Numbered from the stretch's first letter, positions 1 through 11,221 are shown. The stretch is DNA of 64,000 bases from Marinobacter nanhaiticus D15-8W (GCF_036511935.1 NZ_AP028878.1:2790001-2854000), one strand, 5' to 3'. The notes: generated from the sequence alone by a model not told the origin. A program made the numbers and translations.

Positions 1-556
1 AACTGGGAAATGTAGCCGACGCTTTAGCTTCGGAGGGCCCGGCAGGGCCCCGGGGTATATCGGCAAGCCTGTGGCTTGCTCGGAAGCTGAAGCGTCCGCT
101 ACACGCTCGAGTTAGCTGAACACATAACGATGGTTTAGCCTCAGTGCTGCCGACATTAGCGGACTATTTTCGTAGGCACCTTCGGCGCCTCAGAAGCTGA
201 AGCTTCTGCTACACGCTCCAGTTAACTGGGAAATGTAGCCGACGCTTTAGCTTCGGAGGGCCCGGCAGGGCCCCGGGGATATATCGGCAAGCCTGCGGCT
301 TGCTCGGAAGCTGAAGCGTCCGCTACACACTCGAGTTAGCTGAAACTTGTAACTGATCCTTGGGCTTCGGTGCCGCGCTGGGTTTACTTCACAGGCACCT
401 TCGGCGCCTCAGAAGCTGAAGCATTCGCTGCACGCTTAAGTTAACTGGAGCATGTAGCCGACGCTTTAGCTTCGGAGGGCCCGTCAGGGCCCCGGGGGTA
501 TATCGGCAAGCCTGCGGCTTGCTCGGAAGCTGAAGCGTCCGCTACATGCTCGTGGG
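1..556. repeat. Tandem ~220 bp palindromic repeat, about 2.5 copies
   Basis: Three copies begin at 1, 224 and 443 with AACTGG and a GTAGCCGACGCTTTAGCTTCGG arm. Each first half (12-102, 235-326, 454-545) is a long imperfect palindrome: the outer 22-base arms match at 19 positions, and inside sit the smaller palindromes GGGCCCGGCAGGGCCC and GCAAGCCTGTGGCTTGC. The second half of each full unit carries GGCACCTTCGGCGCC followed by another GAAGCTGAAGC arm. No gene is visible here. The block lies just past the 3' end of recD. The family recurs at 23180-23280, 24793-24808 and 50461-50580, so it is a dispersed non-coding element of this genome. Confidence 0.85.
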
Positions 557-567
557 TGCCTTCGGGA

Positions 568-2753
568 CTATTTCTCCAGGGCTGCTCTCAACCCAGATGT
601 CCGCGTCACCCCGCGCCCGATCGCCTCCCGAAACACCGATTCATCCGGCAACAGCAAACTGAACCAATGCCGAGCCCGAGTGATTCCCGTGTACACTAAC
701 TCACGAGTCAGGACGGGATTCGTTCTGTCCGGCAGCACGAGGCAGGTATGGATAAATTCCGATCCCTGGGATTTATGCACCGTCATGGCGTACACGGTTT
801 CCACGGCGTGGAGGCGGCTCGGCAGGACCCACTTGATGCGTCCGCTGCCATCGTTGGCGGGAAAGGCCACCCGCAGGATCTGGCGTACGCCCTGCCCGTT
901 CTCCGCCTCGACCGGGAGCGATAACGTAATCCCGATATCCCCGTTCATAAGCCCGACGCTGTAGTCGTTCCGCGTCACCAGCACAGGACGGCCGGCATAC
1001 CAGCCTTCGGTTGCGGGGATCAGGCGTCGGTCGCGCAGCGCCTGGGCGATTAGCTGGTTTAATCCTTCGACCCCGAACGGCCCCCGGCGCAGTGCGCACA
1101 AAACCTGGAACTGGTTATGCGCCTTCAGTACGCCGCCAGCCCACTGGTCCAGCGCTTCCTGGCTCGCACCGACGCCAGGCGCGGAAGCTTTCATCACGTC
1201 GAGATAATGCGCATAACCTTCTGGCGGAGCTATAGTTTTACCGCCAGTTTGGCGTTCCCGCCCTTCATTTTGGAAATATCGGGCGCCCCCGTCGATACAA
1301 TGCGCACTGATCGTGGCTTCAGCCGACCGTGGCGGAAGCAGCACGCGCGCAATGTCCGAATAGCCTTCTTCAAACAGTCCGGATACAGCCTGAGGTGCAA
1401 CGATCTGGTCCTCCGTCCCGGCCTGGTTGACGGCCTGCGCCAGTTGCCCGATGCCACTCTGCGCATCGAAACGATAGCTGTGGCGCAGTAGCGTGATGCT
1501 CTGGTCTAGCGTGGAGCCCTGGTCGTCCATGAACTGCCGATCGATCGGGCAACCGGATATCTTCTCCAGCCACGCAATCGTCGACGCGTGATAACGGCCC
1601 TGGTGAGCTCGCTGGCACAGGTCGCCAAGCACAGCCCCCGCGTCCACGGAGGCAAGCTGATCCTTATCGCCCAGCAGGATAAGTTGGGCGTTTTCCGGCA
1701 AGGCGTCGAGCACCTGGGCCATCATCTCCACATCCACCATGGAGGCTTCGTCTACGACGAGCACATCCAGCAGCAGCGGGTTGTTGCGGTTGTGCCGGAA
1801 CTGGCGGGAACCCGGGATGCTCCCCATCAGTCGATGCAGCGTAGTGACTTCGGTCAGTATGGCCTGGCGCAGGGCTTCGCCGTCACCGAAGGCCTTGAGA
1901 TCGAGGTTGTCGATGGCCCCGGCGATGGATTCGTTCAGCCGGGCGGCGGCTTTCCCCGTCGGCGCAGCCAACCGGATGATGAGCTGGCGCGAGTCGTTTG
2001 TTCGGTTCATGGCTACATGCTGCAAAGCCGCCAGCAGACGTACAACGGTGGTGGTCTTGCCCGTACCGGGGCCACCAGTGATAACGCTGAAACCCTGCCG
2101 CGCGGCGTTGGCGCAAGCGACGCGCTGCCAATCGGTGGCAGCGTCCGGACGTGCTGGTCCAAACAGCCGTTCCAGGGCTTCGGCCAGATGTCTGGTATCA
2201 CCTGAGTCGGCATCCTGGATCGCAGATTGCCGCGCCAGACGCTGCTCTATACGGCTTGCGATGGTTTGCTCATACCGCCAGTAACGCCGCAGGTAGAGCC
2301 GTAAACCGTCGCGCACCAGGGCAGGTTTTCCGGTGCCGATGGGTCGGATGCGTCCGCAACCAGAAGCGGATTGGCCAGGGCGTCAGCCCAATCCCGTTCA
2401 CTGACGCCCAGCAGGACTTCGGAAGGCAGCAGACGATACTCTGGCGCGTCCTCGTTTTCGGGCGGCAGGGACAGAAGTGCGTCGTAACCCTTACGGTTCA
2501 TGGTGGCCAGATCGACACAGACATGGCCCCGCCCCAGCTGGTGCGAAGCCAGCGCGATGGCCATAAGTAGCAACGGTTCAGTGGGCTGCCCTGCCTTTTC
2601 CGCTTCGGTCTTCAGGAGCTGCACGAGGGACAGGTCCAGCGCCCGCAACCATTCCATGTCGACCCAGCGGCGCAGGATATCGATCACCGCGTCGGCGGTC
2701 TGCAGGGGCGCGGCCTCGAATTCAAGCGTTTGTTGGATATGATCCTCGGTCAC
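568..2753 (-). pseudogene. recD: RecD, exonuclease V alpha subunit (apparent frameshift)
   Basis: This is the RecD helicase subunit of RecBCD, the fast 5'-3' motor in double-strand break repair. The N-terminal RecB-binding part reads in one frame from a GTG at 2753 that overlaps the recB stop (GTGA). The helicase part reads in another frame and carries Walker A GGPGTGKTT, motif II VVDEAS, motif III LLGDKDQL, motif V TVHKSQGSEF and motif VI YTGITRAR. The frames meet near 2319-2321. Adding one C to the CCC run there (GGG on the plus strand) gives ENLP-LVRDGLRLYLRRYW, a normal RecD junction, and a protein of about 728 aa. Either the base is missing from the data or the gene is inactive. The family assignment is secure. 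Confidence 0.9.
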
Positions 2754-5700
2754 GCCGTAGCCTCCTCGCTTTCTGCCAGTGGCAAGCCCCGGAACAGTCT
2801 GTCCATTTGCTCGATCAGCCCCTTGGGCGGGCGTTCGCAAAATACGCCGCGTGTAGGCGCCCCGTTTCCGCGCAGGAACAGGTAGACGGCACCGCCGATG
2901 TGGGCGTCGTAATCGTAGTCCGAGAGCCGGGATTTCAGCAGACGATGGAGTGCCAGCAGGTAAAGGCAGTACTGGAGGTCATAGCGATGCTCGGCCACGA
3001 CCTGGGCAAGGGCCTCTTCAAGGTAGTCCGCGTCGTCCGGGCCGATGTAGTTGGATTTGTAGTCCGCCACGTAGTAACGCCCTTCGTGCTCGAAAACCAG
3101 GTCGATAAACCCCTTGAGCATGCCATTCAGTTGCAGTGCGGATGACACAGGTCGCGAACGCCCACCTAACGTCGAGTTCCGCACAATCTCGTCCAGTTTG
3201 CGTACATCCAATTCGCGGCTGGCAAACCAGAATTCCATCTCAGGCACGATGGTGGGTTCGTCGATGAACTTCAGCGTCGATGCACTTCCGTCCGGTTGTT
3301 CGGGCAGCGGCAACGCAGTCTGGATCAGATCCAGCAGCCAGTTTTCCAGCGGCTGTGCCCAGCCCTCCCAGCCGCGGATACCGCAGCGACGCTCCAGCAG
3401 CTCGCGCAGTTCGGTGGGATCTTCGAAAACACTTTTGAAACCGGCTTCGGCGACCCATTCGAGAATACCGTGCAGGAATGTCCCCGGACCCGCGCCCCGG
3501 TAAAAACGATGGATGCGCCGTTCGGCGGGATTGGGATTGCGCAACGGCCGAAGACCTATCGTCGTCATATCCCGCTCTTCCTCCAGGCGTTCGGCATCCG
3601 GCGTTTCCGGTTCACGGGGAATCGTTGGGCCACTGACTTCGAGTAGCGTTTCGGCTACAGCGGAGGGCTGTTCGTAGCCAATTGCAGAATAACTGGCGAT
3701 CCACCAGTGTTCGCCAGGCTGGCGTTGGGGAATACGGGCCGGACCGGGTATGGACGGCGTCGGCGGAAAGTAGCTTTGCTCAGTCGGCTCAGGCTGTTCG
3801 GCCACGACTATCGCCTCGCAATGGCCTCGAAGCCCCTGAAGACTTGCGGGCCAACCCGCGTCGTCGCTATACGAACACAGGGTCGCCAGCGCACTCAGGG
3901 GCGTCTCTTTCTTGATAAACGGCGCGCCGACCCAGGTGGCATAGCGAGCCCGCGTCAGGGCGACGTAGAGCTTACGGATGTCCTCCCCGAGGCGCTCTTC
4001 GTCAGCAATGGCAAGGACGTCGCCGTCCGGCTTGAAGCTAAGCTTGATGTTGCCGTTGGCATCGTGCCAGCGCACCGGTGGGTTCGAAGGATTGACCTGG
4101 CGCGCCATGGACGCAAACGGCAGGAAGACCAACGGATACTCCAACCCCTTCGACTTGTGCACGGTCACCACCTGCACCAGGTCCGCATCGCTTTCCAGAC
4201 GCACTTGGCGCGTCTCGGCGTCAGTGTTGGGGTCGGCAATCATCTCGGCGAAATGACGGATCAGGGCCTGCTCGCCGTCGATCTGAAGGCTGGCGTGCTG
4301 TAGCAGTTCGGCGATGTGCAGCACATCCGTGAGGTAGCGTTCGCCGTTGGACTGGTTCAGCAGCCGCGCGGGAACATCGAATACCGATAGCATGCGACGA
4401 ATCATCGCCAGCACACCTTTTTCGTGCCAGATCCGACCGAATTCCCGGAAACGCTCGATTTCCGCCTCCCAGGCCAACTCGTCCTGGCGCAGGTGATCCA
4501 ACTCGTGCCAATCCCGCTCAAGTGTGGCGGTAGCCAGGGCTGCACGTACGGGCCGCTCCCGCTCGGGTTCCGCAGCCGCTTCCAGCCAGAGCAACACGTC
4601 CCGCGCCTGGGGCGTGTCGAGCACTGATGCCCGGTCGGACAGGTAGACACTTTTCACGTTTCTCGCAGACAGGGCCTGGCGTATCGCATCAGCTTCCCGG
4701 CCCGTATTGACCAGCACAGCGATATCGCCGGCCCGCAGCGGCTGCAATTCGTCTGCTACGACGCCAAATCCGGCTAGACCTTCGCGGCCCAAATTGAGCA
4801 AACGTACGATCTCACTGGCACAGGCCTCGGCGGTGGCAGCGGTAATGTCACCCTTGTTGCCATCCGCCTCGCTGTACCAGAGGTTCAGGGCTGCCGGGGT
4901 CTTGCCCTCCACGACGAAGGCTTCCTTTCGGCCCTGAGCCTCTACCGCGTTGAAGGGCAGCGGATTGTTGCCGTCGGGCGAACGGAACAGGAAGGCGCCA
5001 CGGGCGTGCGTCTGGTCGCCATACAGGAAGACCTGGTTGCTAGCGGCCACCATGGCGCTGGCCGAACGGAAGTTGCGCGCCAGGGTGTAGTGTCGCCCTT
5101 CGGTTGCGCGCCGGGCCTTGAGATAGGTGTGGATGTCCGCGCCCCGAAACGCGTAGATTGCCTGCTTGGGGTCGCCGATCATTAAGAAGCCGGTAGCCTC
5201 GGCATTGTCCGCCACGTGGTAGACCGCATCGAAAATCCGGTACTGGATCGGGTCGGTGTCCTGGAATTCATCGACCAGGGCCAGCGGGAACTGGTCGCGA
5301 ATAGCCGTCGCCAACCTCTCACCGCCCTCACCCTGTAACGCCTGATCCAGTCGGGTCAGCAGGTCGTCAAAACCCATCTCAGCCCGGCGCTGCTTCTCGA
5401 CCTCGAGCCGTTGACGGCACCATTGGGCCGCATGACGAATCAGGGCTTCCCGTGGGATTTCCTTCTCGCGCTCTGCCGCCAGGGCGTCGACGGCCTCGAC
5501 CAGTGGGGCACCCGAAGGTGCGTCCTGTTTCCAGGCCTCGCTGACGCCATCCGTGGTGAGCCGCTGCCAGACCTTGTCGCTCACCGCCGGCATGGCAACG
5601 CCTTCAGTGTCCGCCCATTCGAGCAAGCCGCCCAGCCAGCCTTCCAGCCAGTCCGCACGCATGACGCGTCCATTAATGGCCTTCGCCGCCTTGGCCTTCT

Positions 5701-6480
5701 CGAAACGCTCACGAAAATCAGCCACGGCGTCCGGAATACCGGGCCGCAAACGGTCGAACAGCGCTGCCCTGTCGGCCATGGCGGGTTCGATTAACTCAGC
5801 CGGGAAGACAGTGCCGTTTGGTCCATGGCTTCCGGGCTGCCAAGCAGCGGGCGCATATCCGACTGCAGCTGCTCCGGCGAACGCATCAGCTGCAGGTAGG
5901 TTTCGACGGCATCCACGGAAAGTGGATTGACGAAGGTGCGCCAGTAATCGAGTACGACTTCGGCCAACAACTCCGAATGGTCCGTCTCCAGGCTTTGGTG
6001 GAACAGGCCGCCGCTATCGAAGGCGTGTTCGCGCAGCATCCGGTAGCACCAGCTGTGGATGGTATGCACGGATGCCTCGTCCATGGACTCCGCAGCCAGT
6101 TCCAGCAGGCGCGCATTGGAGGCCCAGAATTCACCGTCACAGGCGTTGCGCAGACGTTTGAGCGGATCTTTCTCTGCCTCACGGTCTTCAACGGTGACGG
6201 TGGCCGGGTCAATCCGGAAGAGCTGGGCCGCCTCCGCCAGACGGGCACGGATACGGTCACGAAGCTCCTTCGTGGCCGCCTCGGTGAAGGTCACGACCAG
6301 GATGTCCCGCGGCGTCAGTCCCCGGCCGGTGTCGGCAATCGGTGCGTGACCGAGGATCGCCCGCACGTAGAGCAGCGCGATGGTGAAGGTCTTGCCGGTA
6401 CCGGCGCTGGCCTCGATCAGGCGACTGCCATGAAGCGGGAAGGTTATCGGATCCAGGCGGTTGTCGAGGTTATCGGCCAT
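2750..6480 (-). pseudogene. recB: RecB, exonuclease V beta subunit (apparent frameshift)
   Basis: This is the RecB helicase-nuclease subunit. The ATG at 6480 overlaps the recC stop as TGATG. The N-terminal fragment carries Walker A ASAGTGKT (residues 24-31) and motif Ia VVTFTEAA, and stops near 5791. The rest, in another frame, carries motif II LVDEFQDTDPIQ, motif III MIGDPKQAIYAFRGAD, motif V TVHKSKGLEYPLVF, motif VI YVALTRAR and the C-terminal nuclease motif ADYKSNYIG with the catalytic Asp and Lys. One extra C in the CCC run at 5802-5804 (GGG on plus) restores a continuous SSPAELIEPAMADR reading and about 1243 aa, a normal RecB length. As in recD, this is either a sequencing error or a true inactivating deletion. 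Confidence 0.92.
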
Positions 6481-9400
6481 CACGACGCCCCACCCTTGTC
6501 TTTTCGGCTCTCACCGTGAACGTTGTCCCGCAGCGGTCGATACAATCGATCCACCCATTGGGCAAACGCGCCGTCCTGCCAGAGGCTGTCAAAATCGGGA
6601 TAGATCCGCTGCAGATAGGCATTCTGGTCGGCTTCACCACGGGTCATGAATTGCGTTTCGTAGGCGCCGCGGGCGGCCTTTTCCATGTGCTCCGGCCCCT
6701 TGGGCTCCGCACTCAGCCAGGCAAAAGCCGTCTTGGGGGCTACCGGGAGCGGTTGTTTCAGGGATTCCAGCCAGTGCGCCATTAGCGTTTGCAGCTGGTC
6801 TATTGCCGCTTCCTGGGTAATCGGTTGCAACGCAACATCGCCGGCCTGGCTCAGTATATGGGTCGTTACGGGCGCCGCTACGGCATTGGCCGCCAGGTGA
6901 TGAATCCAGGGCCGTAGCAATTGGTGCCAGCGGTAGCGCCGGTCAGGGCTGGTGAGATTGCTGCTACTCAGCTGGATTTGCGCGGCCTGGCCGTCGTCTC
7001 CGTGGCGCAGGTCTCGTACCCAATCTTCAAGCACCAGCGTCTCATCACCGACGGAGAGTTCCAGCTTCAGGGGACGCAGGCTTTCAACCTCCGGATACTG
7101 GGTCAGCAATCCCTGATAGCGCATATAGAGCTCGGGTAATGGCGCCATGGCCTGGCGGATCTGCAGCTCGGCCAAACCTTCACTCAGGGCCAGCTCGCCC
7201 CGGCCGAGGGCCCGTCGGGCGGCCAGTTCGAGGTGTTCCATCAGGTGGTCGCCGTCTGTTTCCTGAAGCAGCACCTCCTGAACGAGCGTATCGGTGAGTT
7301 TCCAGCGTTCCAGGCCATCGAGCACGATAGGCTCTTCATCCTCGCTCTCATCGGCGTCGAGATCGAAGTAGACGCCCAGCCGGGCCTGGAAGAAGATATC
7401 GACAGGATTACGCAGGAACTGACTCAACTGGGCCAGAGCAATAGGCTGCTCGAAGACTTCGGGGGGCAGCGTCTCCAGTCTTGGAATTGCGGCCGTTTGC
7501 GTTGAATCCCGAGCGTCCAGCGCAGATCGCCATTCCCGCGCATAAGTGAACAAGCGCCCATCACCCGCCTCCGGAAAATAGGCGGTACTGAACGGCTGCA
7601 GCGGGTGCTCGGTGGTCAGTTCGGTTGATAGCTGGGCCTCGCCTTCAGCGGCCTGTCGAATCACGTCGATATGATCACGCAACTGCGCCACCAGAACCGA
7701 CGCCGGCCGTTCGGAATTATCGTGGATGCTGCGCCCCACCCAACTGATGTAGAACTGGTCGCGCGCCGACAGGAAGGCCTCCAGGAACAGGAACCGGTCA
7801 TCCTCCCGGCGCGAACGGTCGCCCGGACGATAATCCCGGGCCATCAGATCGAAATCCATCGGCGGTTGGGTCCGCGGATAATCACCGTCGTTCATACCCA
7901 ACAGGCAGACCCTGCGGAACGGAATCGCCCGCATGGGCAATAACGTAGCGAAGTTGACCTTGCCCGCCAGGAACCTCTGGCTCAGGCCGCCCTGATCGAG
8001 TTGCTCCAGCAGGACATCACGGACCACATGCAGTGGCAGTTCATCTTCCAGCTCTGCTTCCTCGCAGGCATCCAGCCACTGCTCGACAGCGCTTTCCAAC
8101 TGACTGAACAGCAGCACGTCCTCGCCTTCGGGCTCCAGGAAAAAGTCGCGGAGGAGCTGGTTGAGCATCTCCGCCCAGACCACAGGCTGACGGGGCTCGC
8201 TGAGCTTTTCCCAATAGGCCTGCAGCGTCTCTACGAAGCTGTTGAGCTGCCCGGCCAGCCGGCTCTCCAGTCCACCGACTTCGGCGTAGGGTTCGATGGC
8301 CTGCCAGGCTTCACCTTCACCGGTCGCATAGCCCAACAGCATCCGGCGAAGGCCGAACAGCCAACTATTGCGGAACAGCCCCTCCGGCAGGTCGAGCGAT
8401 GCGCGGTGTTCGGCGTCCAGGCCCCAGCGGATATTTGCCCCGCGTATCCAGTCGTGGAGTTGGGGCAGATCGTCCTCGGTGAGACCAAAACGCTGCCTGA
8501 GCGGCGCCACGTCCAGCAGGTCGAGTACGTCGCTAACGGCGAGCCGTGATTCGGGCAGCGATAGGAGGGCTTCGAGAGCAACCAGTACCGGCGCCTGATG
8601 CCGTTGACCCTGGTCGGAGATGGTATAGGGGATATAGCGATCATCAGACGGATCGATCTGCCCGAATACCGCTTCGATATGCGGCGTGTAGGCATTGATG
8701 TCCGGCACCATAACGATCACATCCTGGGGCTTGAGCGTCTCGTCTTCGCTGAACGCGGCCAGGAGTTGATCGTGCAGGACTTCCACTTCGCGTAACGGAC
8801 CATGGGTGCAATGGAAGACGAGCGAACGATCCAGGACATCCTCATCGGTTTTGGGACGCGCGCTTTCATGGACCGGGTTAAGGTCGAGGATATCGTTCTG
8901 GATCGCGCTCAGCAGCGTTTCGCGCTCGCTCGGGCGAAACAGGTCGACCCGGTCGAGCCAGTGTGCGTACTGCTCCGGCGCATCGTAGCCGTCCAGCAGG
9001 CGAATGTAGTCCCTACCCTGTTTGCCCCAGGCAGCCAGCAGCGGATGCGCATGCAGGTGTAGGTTGTGGTCGTCCAGTGTCATCGGCGTGCCGGGTTTAC
9101 GGTCGCGCCGGCGCCGTTCGGCCCGCAATAGGTCGCGGTCCTCGATAATGTCCGCCCAGTGGTACTGACAAGGGTTATGAACGCAGAGAATGACTTGGCA
9201 GCACTGCCCCAGGCTACTGAGAACATCGAGGGTTTGCTGCGGCAGCGATGACAGACCAAACACGATGACCCGTCGCGGTAACTTCTGCGGACGGTTGACC
9301 GGACCCGCCGAGCGCATCGTCTCCAGGAAACGGGTATGCACCTCAGCCCGACTGGTGCTTGCGCCGCCATCCTCGATATCCGCAATCAAGCGACGCCAGA

Positions 9401-9986
9401 GTTCCGGCTGCCAGCGTTGCTCATCGGGCACGGGCCGTCGCTCGTCGGCGCGGATAACCACGACATCCTCGCCGTCGGACCAGGCATCCAGCCAGTCCGC
9501 TCGGTAGACCTGATACTGGTCGAACAGGTCCGCGACACGCTCGGCAAGCTGATAGCGACGACGCTCCTGCTGGCTACCCGTCAGGAAACGGGCCAGGGGT
9601 TCGAAAATGGGTTCGTGGGCGATCTCGGGGATCAGGCGGACCAGGCGCCAGGTCATGCGTTCCTTGTCGAACGGTGACTGCTGGGGAACCTGATCCTCGC
9701 CCAGTACCGTCCGGTAAACCTGCCAGAGGAAACGCGACGGCAGGGAGAATTGCATGGCGGCCGCAATGCCGTTGCCGGCAAGCTCGGGATCGTCTTCATC
9801 CCGCGCCAGCGCCAGCTTCAACCATTGGGCAATACCATTGGAGTGGACGAGGAAAACCTCGTTCTCCAGGGGCGCGAGCGGAAACTTGCGGATGATCTCG
9901 ACCGTGACAGCACGCAGGTCTTCCAGCTTGTTGGCATGAACCACCTGGAAACCGGTGGGTACCTCCATCCTGTCCACTGCTGTCAT
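6480..9986 (-). CDS. recC: RecC, exonuclease V gamma subunit
   Basis: RecC is the Chi-scanning scaffold of RecBCD. The N-terminus FQVVHANKLEDLRAVTVEIIRKFPLAP leads into FLVHSNGIAQWLKLALA, the RecC pattern. The protein is about 1168 aa, close to the family length of ~1120, with no visible break. I chose the ATG at 9986 (MTAVDRM); the ATG at 9968 (MEVPTGF) is an alternative, and the frame stays open further upstream without family resemblance. It is the first gene of the recC-recB-recD operon, with start/stop overlaps to recB. It is intact, although both partners appear frameshifted. Confidence 0.95.
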   Translation of the reverse strand: MTAVDRMEVPTGFQVVHANKLEDLRAVTVEIIRKFPLAPLENEVFLVHSNGIAQWLKLALARDEDDPELAGNGIAAAMQFSLPSRFLWQVYRTVLGEDQVPQQSPFDKERMTWRLVRLIPEIAHEPIFEPLARFLTGSQQERRRYQLAERVADLFDQYQVYRADWLDAWSDGEDVVVIRADERRPVPDEQRWQPELWRRLIADIEDGGASTSRAEVHTRFLETMRSAGPVNRPQKLPRRVIVFGLSSLPQQTLDVLSSLGQCCQVILCVHNPCQYHWADIIEDRDLLRAERRRRDRKPGTPMTLDDHNLHLHAHPLLAAWGKQGRDYIRLLDGYDAPEQYAHWLDRVDLFRPSERETLLSAIQNDILDLNPVHESARPKTDEDVLDRSLVFHCTHGPLREVEVLHDQLLAAFSEDETLKPQDVIVMVPDINAYTPHIEAVFGQIDPSDDRYIPYTISDQGQRHQAPVLVALEALLSLPESRLAVSDVLDLLDVAPLRQRFGLTEDDLPQLHDWIRGANIRWGLDAEHRASLDLPEGLFRNSWLFGLRRMLLGYATGEGEAWQAIEPYAEVGGLESRLAGQLNSFVETLQAYWEKLSEPRQPVVWAEMLNQLLRDFFLEPEGEDVLLFSQLESAVEQWLDACEEAELEDELPLHVVRDVLLEQLDQGGLSQRFLAGKVNFATLLPMRAIPFRRVCLLGMNDGDYPRTQPPMDFDLMARDYRPGDRSRREDDRFLFLEAFLSARDQFYISWVGRSIHDNSERPASVLVAQLRDHIDVIRQAAEGEAQLSTELTTEHPLQPFSTAYFPEAGDGRLFTYAREWRSALDARDSTQTAAIPRLETLPPEVFEQPIALAQLSQFLRNPVDIFFQARLGVYFDLDADESEDEEPIVLDGLERWKLTDTLVQEVLLQETDGDHLMEHLELAARRALGRGELALSEGLAELQIRQAMAPLPELYMRYQGLLTQYPEVESLRPLKLELSVGDETLVLEDWVRDLRHGDDGQAAQIQLSSSNLTSPDRRYRWHQLLRPWIHHLAANAVAAPVTTHILSQAGDVALQPITQEAAIDQLQTLMAHWLESLKQPLPVAPKTAFAWLSAEPKGPEHMEKAARGAYETQFMTRGEADQNAYLQRIYPDFDSLWQDGAFAQWVDRLYRPLRDNVHGESRKDKGGAS

Positions 9987-10335
9987 AACGAAGCTCTGGC
10001 TACCAATATCACTCTTTGTGAGGGGCTTCCGATCAATACTCCCGCCGATGATACCGGGCGGCCGGCGCGATGTCGTCGGCGGAGGCGGAAAACAGCGCCA
10101 AATCAAAGATTAACTCAACCTGAATAAACCATAATAATGATGTCTTATACTACTAAATCAATCGGTTATGGGGCTTTTCTGGCTGTAGCGTTAACACAGG
10201 TCATTGCCGCCTTCACGGACATGTGCAAATTTTGAAAGTGCAGCAAGGCAAAAAAATCAACACATGGAATCAGTGTCGTCATCAGTGCTTGCCTCAGCTG
10301 TCGCTGATGGACACAACTTGAAGGAGGATGTCTCT

Positions 10336-10512
10336 ATGCTGTATTGGGCGCTAGTCTGTTTGATCGTCGCGATCATCGCAGGTGTGCTGGGCTTCGGCGG
10401 TATCGCAGGCACAGCAGCCGGCTTTGCCAAGATCCTGTTCTTTATCTTCCTGGTCCTACTGGTGATATCACTGGTCGCCAATGCGATGCGAGGCAAAGGA
10501 CCCAAAGTCTAG
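10336..10512 (+). CDS. DUF1328 (YtjA-like) small membrane protein
   Basis: A 58-residue, almost entirely hydrophobic protein starting [22 protein letters not shown] and containing [14 protein letters not shown], the hallmark of the DUF1328/YtjA family. It has two membrane segments (about residues 4-22 and 29-50) and a short basic tail. The start is fixed by an excellent AAGGAGGA at 10321-10328, seven bases upstream; the frame extends further back but without family similarity. The family has no firm function, and related genes are often stress-induced. A 7-bp hairpin, GGAAGCA/TGCTTCC, lies downstream at 10559-10576 without a T-run. Confidence 0.9.
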   Translation: MLYWALVCLIVAIIAGVLGFGGIAGTAAGFAKILFFIFLVLLVISLVANAMRGKGPKV

Positions 10513-10718
10513 CGTAGTTAGCTGGACTTCGTCCGACAAGGATGTGTAACCGGACACAGGAAGCACGGATGCTTCCTAAGCAAGTTTCGTAAACAGCAAA
10601 CCGATCGCGATCGCAACGTGTCACATCAGAACCTTTCCAAGGATCGCGACACTCGCTGAGCACCACCCTATAAAACGGGTGAAACTGCACAATGGATTAA
10701 AAATATCAGGAGATGATC

Positions 10719-10871
10719 ATGATTACCGAGCAGACATGGAAAATCGCACTTCGCTCCTTCTTCCTTGTCCTGGCAATCGGCGGCGGTCTGGCCGGCTGCA
10801 ATACCATGGAAGGCGCTGGAGACGACATCGAAGCGGCCGGTGAGAACATAGAGGAAGAAGCTGAAGATTGA
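10719..10871 (+). CDS. Entericidin-family small lipoprotein
   Basis: A 50-residue gene below usual ORF cut-offs. The product starts MITEQTWKIALRSFFLVLAIGG and has a lipobox LAGC with the lipidated Cys at residue 27, followed by NTMEGAGDDIEAAGENIEEEAED. This short signal peptide, LxGC and amphipathic tail rich in GxDIExAGexIe match the entericidin A/B (EcnAB) family of tiny envelope lipoproteins. AGGAG at 10708-10712 is six bases before the chosen ATG; an in-frame ATG at 10713 is too close to it. It follows the DUF1328 gene by 206 bp. A toxin/antidote role is known only in enterics and should not be assumed here. Confidence 0.85.
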   Translation: MITEQTWKIALRSFFLVLAIGGGLAGCNTMEGAGDDIEAAGENIEEEAED

Positions 10872-11221
10872 TGCTTCGCTTCTAGAGTCTGACTCCTGGC
10901 TTTGGAGAACATGGCTTGAAGCCTGTCCGTAGCCAGGAGTCTATACTTAATTTCCCCGCCCCATCGCAGCCCCTCAAGTCTCTGTTCATTCTCCAACCGA
11001 CAAATTGCTATAGCGCCAAATCGGCTCTTAAATCGTTAAGGCGACCGTTTAATCCACCTGATCTTTGTAATATTCAACACCTGACCATGGCGAATCCAGA
11101 ATCGCTAAAGATCTTTCAGCTAGCATCGCTGAGCTTTTTCTTTTCAGGCGACAGGCTGGGTAGTTCGAGCTCAGAATGTAGAACTTGTTTCTTTTTTAGT
11201 AATGAAACTAACCGCTTACCA
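10872..11221. other. 350-bp intergenic region with inverted repeat
   Basis: I see no credible gene. GACTCCTGGCT at 10891-10901 is repeated inverted as AGCCAGGAGTC at 10931-10941, a perfect 11-bp stem with a 29-nt loop, which may be a transcript end or a regulatory hairpin downstream of the entericidin gene. A weak plus-strand stem, TCAGC/GCTGA, followed by CTTTTTCTTTTC lies near 11116-11147. Base composition becomes visibly AT-richer from here into the 11.2-14.0 kb genes. Confidence 0.5.

Noticed and set aside
1..556. CRISPR array
   Set aside because: The repeat unit is ~220 bp and directly adjoining, without short repeats and unique spacers; no cas genes are present.
2319..5804. Programmed ribosomal frameshifting in recB and recD
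   Set aside because: No classic slippery heptamer with a downstream stimulatory structure is seen, and both breaks are cured by one C in a CCC run, which fits a deletion or sequencing error better.
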